Shown here piece by piece: positions 56,196-64,000 of a stretch of DNA of 64,000 nucleotides. Origin of the DNA: Epichloe hybrida. Lineage: Eukaryota > Ascomycota > Sordariomycetes > Hypocreales > Clavicipitaceae. Each line of letters starts with the position of its first letter. Position 1 is the stretch's first letter. Location: assembly GCA_019022495.1 (NCBI GenBank), contig JAFEKR010000001.1:2976001-3040000 (forward strand). Reading direction: 5' to 3'. The position numbers were made by a program, and so were the translations under genes. The notes beneath the pieces are model-generated. The model made no database searches, had not been told where the DNA came from, and was given only the letters and a program-made list of their open reading frames with translations.

Positions 56196-59100
56196 ATGTC
56201 CCCGTGAAGTCTACTTCCGCCACGTTAGGGTTTGCTTCCCACCTCTCAGAGGCAAGGCACATTTTTCTCTTGGCTCGAAACCAACTCTTTTTTTTTTTTT
56301 TTTTTTTTTTTTCCCTTTCCCCCCCCTTTCTTTTTCCCCATCGTGAGTTTGACTAACTAGACTACTCCTGCACAGGGCGTCCAGATACAGATATGATCCG
56401 GACCGCAGGTCCAGGTCGCCACGCGACAGGTCCCCAGATCGTTTTGACAGGACCTCGCAGTATGGCGAAAATGACCGTCGTCGCTCATCTGCAGAAGCTA
56501 GGTCTAATCCGTTGGGGTTTCCTCCCAACCGCGATGGGTTCGGTGATTCGTTACGAAGAGAACCGCCCCGTGGCCCCAAGGCTCTCGTCGATGCCCCATG
56601 TGGTCCTCGAGGCGGCTTCGGGGGCGACTTTCGTGGCCGAGGTCGTGGCCGAGGAGGACCTGGAGGCAGGCCTTGGCCTGCTAGGGACGAAAGCAGAGAC
56701 CGTGGAAGGGATCGCGACATAGACTACAGAGACAGGTACCGAGATGAGCGAAGTCGAGAACGGGAACGCGAGAGAGATCGTGATCGAGATCGAGATCGAG
56801 ACTGGAGGGATTCACGGGATTTCCGGGTTCGTCGCTCACCACCACCTGGCAGGGGTCGCACACCGCCGCGAGACTTTCGCGACAGAGATAGGGATGGTCC
56901 TCCCCCAGAAGCCGAAAGGTCGCGTCGCGGATCCCGAGATGGAGGACCGCCCTCGGCCGGGTCGTCCAACTCGGACCCGTCATTCGGCATGCCGCCGTTT
57001 GGGCGTGGGGGCAACTTCATCCGTGGTCGCGGAAGAGGTGGCAGAGGCGAATGGCCATCGGACCGAGGCCGTGGGCGAACGCCATACGATGATCGCGGCG
57101 ACCGCTATCCCCGAAGTCGATCCCAAGAGGCGCGATGGGGGCGAGAGCGGGACGAACGTGACCGGGGCGATCGATATCCACCAGAAGCAGACATTCGGCG
57201 CGAACCTCGCGACGACCGCGATAGGATCGAACGAGACCTGATGCGCCCCAAAAAGGAGATCAGACCATCCTTTTCTCAAGAGCATTTTAATCCAGCCAGG
57301 GATGTATCGCCACCTCCCATTGCGCCATCTGCACCTGCTTTCGGGTCGGTTCCCTGCCGCAATGCCAGTGGCCATGATGGTGGCCCACCACCGCCATCAT
57401 CGTCGGCGATACCGACACCAACTACCGCCGCTGCTAAGAGCTCCACTGCCAAACCGCCTCCATCGGGCCCTCGCGCTCTCACACAACGACCTGGCTCTGC
57501 CGGCAATCTGACCACCAACGAGTCTTCAGTCCGCACGAGTGGCTCAGCGAGGGCAGGAAGCCATGACAACCCAGCAATCCCGGTGGGACCTCGAGCGCAG
57601 CAGCAACAACACCAGCCGCCGTCGTCCAGCAAACAACGGATCAATCCTGGGATGACGAAAGCGCCGCCTTTATCCCCGAAGATGATGAGAGCGCAGGCAT
57701 TTAATTCGCAGCCAGGTTTCGCATCACGGCGCGACAGTCGGGAAGTAGAACAGCCATATAATGCAAGGAGACCTCGCAGTAGTGATGCGGACACGAATTC
57801 AAAGGGGTCTGGATTTGGCAACAGGGCACGATCGAATCATAGTGCAGAACCAGGCGAGATTACTGTCAAATCCGAATCGGCGAGAGGGTCCGTCAGCCTC
57901 AAGCCGCTGAAACCTCTCGCGGAGCCTCATGCCATCACAAAAGCTGCGAAGAAGATCGATGTCGCCGCGGCGAATGGAACCTTGCCGGCAAAACAAGACG
58001 TTGCTTCAAGAAAGAGTCGCAAACGTCCCACAGTTGGGGTCATACGATTCTCTCTACCTTCGAGGACCGTGACACTTGACAGGGATTCAGAGTCAGATGA
58101 TGACGAGGACATGGCTGATTACTTTGATATGGAGATGGAAAAGACGGAAGCAGAGCTCAGCAAGTTACCGCAACCCAGTCTGCCTCTCGAAGTTGTGGCC
58201 CGGTACACGGCCCTGTCTCATGGGTCAATGGCGCGGATCCTGAGCGATTGCGAAGGCTTGGCCGAGATTCTGGGGCCTGTTCCCAACAATCCACACATCT
58301 CGGTGCCCGAGAACGAGGACATTCCCATCTCCCCTCAAGAGAAGGGCATGGTGGAAGAGGCAATCATGGGGCCACAGGAGTCGGACCAGTCGAAGCTTGC
58401 ACAAGTTGACACCGTTGCAGAGAGGACGGAACAAGGAGCAGCAGTAGAAGAACTACCAGCAGCACCCTCGATCGTACCCGAACCAGTAACAAAGACTGAA
58501 GAGATGGAAATGGATGTCGCTCGAGCACCGTCACTCCCCGCCACCGCTGAGCCTTCAGTCCAGAAGGACGACGCTGCTTCTCGACCGGCTTCGAGATCTG
58601 GTGCCTCGGTTCCTGGTGCCCCGTCTTTCACCAAAGAGGTTGCCAAGACACCATCACAACCCCCCGAACCGATTCCAGAAGCTGCCGAGATTGCGCCAAA
58701 GCTGCCGAGCACCCCCTCGCAAGTACCAGACGAAGATGATGAGACGGAATCGGAGGATGAGTCATTTCTGGATGTGGAAAATGTGCGTCGATTCATGCGA
58801 ACGCCGCCCATCGATGAGCTTCCCGACTACAGCTGTGTTTCTTGGACGAGAGACAAGGGCTTCTTTACTTCGTTAGAGGAGGAGACGAGCGAAGTCACGG
58901 ATGGGTTTGTCACGGAACACTTGGAGAAGATCCACCTGGAGGAAGCGGAACAACAAAAGCAGGGGCAAAGAGAGTACGCGGAAAGCTACATGCACTACTT
59001 AAACTTCACCTTGTCTAGTGATCCAGCGGCCGTCAAGAGCCGGGACAAGTTCTCCGTGGCCGTACCCATGATTGAAACGGCCGGTGCCGTCACCCCAGAG

Positions 59101-61818
59101 CCTAAACCAGAAGGACGTACTTCGGGCAGAAGGTTCGCCACGGAGCGCGACCTAGAGCGAGTTCTGCAAGCGTCGATGCGAGAGGATGAAGAACGGAAAG
59201 AACGTGAACTGAGGGCCCAGAAGGAGAAGTTTCGCAGCGAGAAGGAAGCCGTCATTCCCCAAATGTACTGGGACGCAGAGCAGAGGGCCAAGGCTCAATA
59301 CGTCGATCGGTCCGGCTACACGCCTCAAAATCGTCTGGTCGCGGCCTGGCAAGTTCTCGCCCCCGTCAACAACTTTACCCAGGAGGAGAACGAGCTGTTT
59401 GAGAAGCGCTACCTCGAGAACCCCAAGCAATGGGGCAAAATCGCAGAAGTCATACCCAACCGCGACTTTGGCACGTGTATCCAGTACTACTACTTGATGA
59501 AGAAGGATCTCAACCTGAAAGAGAAGCTCAAGAAGCAGCCTAAGCGGCGGAAGAAGGGCGGAAGAGGAAAACAGAGGTCTAGTGCCCTTGTCTCGGAGCT
59601 TGGAAATGGTGACGAGAACGACGAGAATCAAGAAATGGGCGAGAACGGGGAACGACGAAGACCACGGCGAGCTGCTGCCCCTACGTGGGGGTTCGAGCAA
59701 CCGGCCACGGACAGCGAAAACGCCACCCCTGCCGGAACACCGGGACGACGTGGTGCTTCGGCGGCCGCTCGGGGCGAGCAAGGTGAGAAGGTGGATGGCA
59801 GGAAAGGCCGCCGACGGGCAAAGGACAAGGACAAGGACAAGGACAAGGACAAAGACAAAGACAAGGAAAAGGACAAGGACAGGGACGGAAAGGCGACCAA
59901 AGCTGGCCAGGGTCAAGCGTCGTCTGCCACCCCAGGAGGCGGATCAGCAAAGGGCAGGTCTCGATCGAGCTCCCGAGTACCAAGTGATGTCCCGATTCCC
60001 GGCGTTTCAGACGTCAACCGAATTGTTCCTTCTGCGGTAGCCGCGGCGGCAGGATTCGAGCAGCAACAGGCGATGCCTCCTGGCATTCACCCATCATTCC
60101 CTCCCGTACAGCAGCAGCAGCAGCAGCAGCAGCAAACCCAACCCCGACACCCCCTCCAGCAACAGCAAGAAGCACAACAACAACAACAACAACAACAACA
60201 AGCAGCTGTCCAGGGTCTTGACAGGGTCAAGCCAATGGCGGCCTCGCCATCATGCATGGCAGACGTCACGGCCGCGCCTTCGCTACGTCCCGAACCGCCA
60301 CCGCCACCTCCGCCAGCACTGACAACATTCAATCTGCAGCCTCTTCAGCCTCTTCAGACCCAAGGCGAACGAAAGGCTCCCACCCAGGCATCGAGCTATT
60401 GGAGTGTGTCGGAATCCAACGACTTTCCACTTCTGCTCCGATCTTTTGGTTCTGATTGGACGGCTATTGCGGCTCACATGGGCTCCAAGACGGCCGTGAT
60501 GGTGAGTACTGTGGTCTTGCTTTCTTTTTTCTTTTTTTTTTTTTTCCCCAGTTTGTCGTTTGTTAATGCGTCTTGTGTCTGTCTGTCGCTTTGACAGTTC
60601 TTGCTCATGCTTACACATCCCCCTCATGTGCGCCTGCATGTCATGTAATACCAAAGGGAGAGACAAGGGGCATGGGTGAGGAAGGCAAAAAAAAAAAAAA
60701 AAAAAAAAAGGATTTACTAACCAATGGGGCCCCACGGACAATAGGTTAAGAACTACTTTGTCCGTCAAAAGGACCAGGGCAAGACGGAATGGGATGCAAT
60801 CGTGCAAGAATCAGATGGCAAGCGAGTCAGAGGCGAGAAGCGGCCCGATCCACCTCAGCCCACAACGGGTGGTCGAGGACGGAGATATGACAACTCGTCT
60901 GCAGTCGGGTCGACGCGACCATTGGCTGTGGCGCCGGGCATGGACGTGCACGGCGAAGCGGCCCAGGCCAAGACGGAACCGGCAGCGCAGGGGGCTCAGG
61001 GGGCTCAGGGGGCTCAGGCAGCGCAGGCAGCTCAACCCGCTCGATCTCAGGCCTTCTCTGGCTACGGCGTGCCCATCGCCCAGGCCCCCCCGCCGCCGCC
61101 CCATCCCCCCCAGCAGCAGCAGCAGCAGCCGCAGCCTCTTGGCCAAGTCCCCGGACAGCAACCTCTGGCGGTGCAGGCGCACGCCGTGCCTCAAAGACCC
61201 GCCGCCTCCCAGGCCCAGGCCATGTCACCTGGTGCTGGCGCCCGTCCTCTGCGCGCGCCCGTCCAAGCCTTTGGGTTTCCCGAGCAGCAGCAGAGAGAGC
61301 GGGAGGCGGTTGCACAAGGTCAGCAGCAGCAGAAGCAGCAGCTGCAGCGAGTAGTGCCGCTGCCGCTGCCGCCCAAGGCTGGTGGTGGTGCCAGTCAAGT
61401 CGTCCCCGAGCCTCGAGACCAAAGACCGCTGGCCGCCGCTCAGCCAACGCAACCTGGACATGCCGATGCCATGCTGGAGAGACAGCAGCGAGAGAGGGAC
61501 CGCGAACAACGAGACCATCGTGACGCCGAACTTGCCCGACAATCCGAACGACAGTCGATGCGAATGAACCCCGAGGCCGAGCTGGCGCCTCAGCGACACT
61601 ACGAACAGCCCTATGGCCATCGTCACCAGTCCGGTGTCGGTCAAGGCCACAGAGGGGGGGATCCGTTGTCCTTGTCACGGACTTCATCGCAGGAACATTC
61701 TCGGGTTACCGGGAATCCCTCTGGTGGGCAGCAGTATCCACCGCCGATACAACAGCAACAACAACAACAACATCATCATCATCATCATCATCATCACAAT
61801 CATCACCATCAGCACCAT

Positions 61819-61859
<41 letters not shown>

Positions 61860-63504
61860 AGCGCCTCCTCTCGCTGCCCGCGGCGGCATCATGGATCATC
61901 AAGTAGTCGCACAATCTCCTCAACTGGGTCCCCCTCCGCGTCCAATGTCGTCCATGTCCATGCAGCAACGGCCACCTCCCAGCCAGGCGCAACAAGACCC
62001 ATATGGACATGCTCCTCCTCCTCATGCTCCTCCTCATGCTCCTCCTCATGCTCCTCCTCATGCTCCTCCTCATGCTCCTCCTCATGCTCCTCCTCATGCT
62101 CCTCCTCATGCTCCTCCTCATGCTCCTCCTCATGCTCCTCCTCCTGCTCCTCCTCATGCTCCTCCTCATGCTCCTCCTCATGCTCCTCCTCATGCTCCTC
62201 CTCATGCTCCTCCTCATGCTCCTCCTCATGCTCCTCCTCATGCTCCTCCTCATGCTCCTCCTCCAGGACCGCCAATTTCCACGCCGGCCAGCACACCTGG
62301 TCGACCCCCCGAGCCTCGCAAGACATCCAACATCATGTCATTGTTAAACGACGATCCTCCTCCAGCGTCAAAACGCGTCGCCGAGATTTCCAGCGCCCCC
62401 CTTCCCGGACCATCAGGAACACCTCCGCCCCAGAGCATGGGAAGACCGTCCCCAGGACCGTCTCCCCTTTCACAGATGCGCCGGGACCCCGAGCCACAAT
62501 ATCCTCCCTACGGACGAGCACCTGGCGGTCCGTCTGCGATGCCATCGCTCAAGCCATCTTATGGGGGCTCGCCCAACCCACCACCTCACATGGGAGCACC
62601 GAGGCCGGCAATGGACTCCTCTGTGCCCCCAGAGCGTGACCCCTACTACAGAGGTCATCCAGCAGTAGTATATCAAGCCGGACACCAGAGCGGCAACAAC
62701 TCCCCTCAAACATCGCACCGGTATCCGTCAGCCCAACAACAAAACCAGGGGCCAGGCCAATGCCCCCCTCAAGGCGGCTACCATCCTCCAGGTTCCTATG
62801 GACAATCTCAGTCGCAGCACGCGACATCGCCGCCGCCGCCTCCACAATACGGAGGGCACGGGTCGGCCTCGAGAACTCGTGAAGTCCCCCCCGGACGAGA
62901 CAACGCCTGGCCGCAACAGCCACCCTCGACACCGGGAGGGTGGCCGTCTCAACCCTCTAAGCCAACACAAGGAACTCCGCAACAATCATGGGCCCCGGGT
63001 CCTCCTCCTCACCCGTCGTCCACACCCAAGCCTTCCACGCCCGCACCAGCCTGGTCATCGGCTCTTCCTCCTCCTCCTCCCCCTCCTCCTCCTCATCCGG
63101 CCTCTCACGTCAGCATGAGAGACGAGCGCGGCGCACCCGTCTACTCCAATCCTCCACAGCACCCCATGCAGAATCGCTATCCAGCACCAGGATCGCGTCA
63201 CGAGCCCGTGCCCTCACCCACGCCCGCCGGGTATCCGCGGTACGCATCCGCGCCCGGGCCCCCCTCGCGCGATCCAAGAGAACCACCAAGGAGCTACACG
63301 CCTGGCTATGATGCCCGAGGTCCGCCAGCGGGGTATCCGGCGCCGGATCCAAGAGAAGTGCAGATGCGAGATGGCAGGGATCCTCGGGACCCGCGAGACC
63401 CGCGGGACCCCCGTGACCCTCGAGATGTGAGAGATGCACGGGACATGATGGCAAGGGGTCTACATGCCAGGGATTACGAGAGGCAAGACAGATATGGGCG
63501 GTGA
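56196..63504 (+). CDS. SNT1: Double-SANT corepressor of the Snt1/NCoR type
   Basis: This encodes a protein of about 2297 aa. Exons are 56196-56203 (8 coding bases, MSP), 56376-60501 and 60745-63504; the phases fit. The N-terminus is an Arg/Asp/Ser-rich RD/RS region. SANT1 lies at about 1000-1055 (FTQEENELFEKRYLENPKQW, then GKIAEVIPNRDFGTCIQYYY), preceded by PQMYWDAEQRAKAQY. SANT2 lies at about 1343-1398 (YWSVSESNDFPLLLRSFGSD, then WTAIAAHMGSKTAVMVKNYF) and is split by the second intron. This arrangement matches Snt1, the Set3 histone-deacetylase complex scaffold related to NCoR/SMRT; the match is by domain layout. A Lys/Asp repeat (KDKDKDKD), long Gln and His tracts, about 20 PPHA units and a DPRD repeat fill the C-terminal half. 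The 8-base first coding exon is the least certain part. Confidence 0.85.
59822..59884 (+). repeat. AAGGAC hexamer repeat encoding Lys-Asp
   Basis: About ten near-perfect copies of AAGGAC/AAAGAC encode alternating Lys-Asp residues in the linker after SANT1. This is an in-frame expansion that keeps the coding sense. Confidence 0.9.
60502..60744 (+). other. Intron splitting SANT2
   Basis: This 243-base intron (GTGAGT donor, AATAG acceptor) contains T-runs near 60530-60545 and an A-run at 60689-60709 that could pair. Reading through it meets a stop at 60592-60594 after about 30 foreign residues. Confidence 0.88.
62011..62262 (+). repeat. 12-base coding repeat (Pro-Pro-His-Ala)n
   Basis: About 21 copies of CATGCTCCTCCT run almost without change; one has CCT for CAT (PPPA). 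They encode PPHA tetrapeptides in the Snt1-like protein. The near-identity at DNA level indicates recent expansion by slippage or unequal exchange. Confidence 0.93.
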
Positions 63505-64000
63505 TGACGAAGACGACGAAGACGACGACGGCGACGACGACGACGACGATGATGATGATGATGATGACGGTGAAGCTCTGACACCCAGTCAATGTACTTT
63601 TAAGAGTCGAAGTGAAGGGGGAGGCGAAGGGAAAGGCGTATAGGAAACTTAAAAAAGGGGGGGGTGGGGGGAGTGAAACAAGGGGAAGGAGTATATAGCG
63701 CGGCGTGTCTGTGATTTAATTTTTTGTATAGTGAGTGGGTGTTACAATTAGCGTTGGAGAAGAAAAAAGAAGATTTGATCGAACTGTGTATTGTACTGGG
63801 CGTCAAGTTGTCACAAGGTGTGTGTGTGTGTCTGATGTGGAAGCATCGTTATATCCACCTGCTTGTGGAGGCTGGCGTGCCAATACCGCAACGCAGGTTA
63901 TCCTCATCTCGATTCAGGTCCCGCACGCAAAGAGACGGCAGACACGTTAAGATGCTCTCCCTCTCCCTCTGCCATCGTAATGGCACTGTTCGCCGGCGCA
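63505..64000. other. 3' flank of the Snt1-like gene
   Basis: GAC/GAT triplet repeats occupy 63510-63570 just after the stop codon. A G-run lies at 63657-63671 and a (TG)n run at 63820-63831. No gene begins before the window edge. Confidence 0.6.

Noticed and set aside
62011..62262. Regular array that could be mistaken for a CRISPR
   Set aside because: Units are 12 bases, contiguous, have no spacers, encode Pro-Pro-His-Ala in frame and lie in a eukaryotic gene.
61684..62326. Antisense frames with (MRRS)n and (EEHE)n repeats
   Set aside because: These are reverse-strand shadows of the PPHA repeat in the Snt1-like gene.
1..64000. Secondary-metabolite or toxin gene cluster
   Set aside because: No polyketide synthase, nonribosomal peptide synthetase, terpene cyclase or associated transporter or regulator set was seen; neighbouring genes are unrelated housekeeping functions.
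1..64000. tRNA or rRNA genes
   Set aside because: No convincing A-box/B-box pair with a foldable cloverleaf and no rRNA-like block was recognised by eye. A covariance-model scan would be decisive.

Overview
The window looks like nuclear DNA of a filamentous ascomycete, most likely a member of the Hypocreales. The genes are intron-poor to moderately intronic, with short GT-AG introns (mostly 45 to 200 bases). Most encode single-copy eukaryotic housekeeping proteins in typically fungal versions: DASH subunit Dad1, ATP synthase epsilon, NatC subunit Mak10 and a Snt1-type corepressor. The intergenic DNA is long and rich in microsatellites, and one 3 kb AT-saturated island has the look of repeat-induced point mutation (RIP). 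Exon models were assembled by hand from splice sites, reading phase and protein-family knowledge; no database search was possible.

Layout. 0-20 kb is dense with housekeeping genes: the 3' end of a short-chain dehydrogenase, Elongin-C (three small exons, minus), Rho4 GTPase (plus), Dad1 (minus), mitochondrial GrpE/Mge1 (minus), proteasome lid subunit Rpn6 (plus), a giant disordered nuclear protein (minus, 1838 aa), a peroxisomal adenine nucleotide carrier (plus), and Mak10/Naa35 (minus, seven exons). Next come ATP synthase epsilon (minus) and 3.8 kb without a convincing gene. 24.5-34.2 kb holds a secreted GH128-type glucanase-like protein with a small frameshifting duplication, an eight-exon seven-TM fungal membrane protein, a PA-TM-RING ubiquitin ligase and tubulin cofactor B.

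From 34.2 to about 46 kb the window is gene-poor. It holds a 3070-base element with perfect 34-base inverted repeats flanked by TAA (PIF/Harbinger-like), AT-saturated inside, plus minisatellites and G-quadruplex-type tracts in the long upstream region of a Myb/SANT regulator. 47.5-56 kb carries Trm9 tRNA methyltransferase, a Gfo/Idh/MocA oxidoreductase, an unrecognised coiled-coil protein and deoxyhypusine synthase. 56.2-63.5 kb is one large gene for a double-SANT corepressor of the Snt1/NCoR type with extreme low-complexity repeats.

The genes do not form a biosynthetic cluster or an obvious pathway; this is ordinary core genome interrupted by one transposon-bearing block. I found no convincing previously undescribed system. 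The observations most worth checking are the inverted-repeat element with unmutated ends, the 3' frameshift in the GH128-like gene, the intergenic TACGGAGTA motif family, and several genes that only appear after exon assembly.
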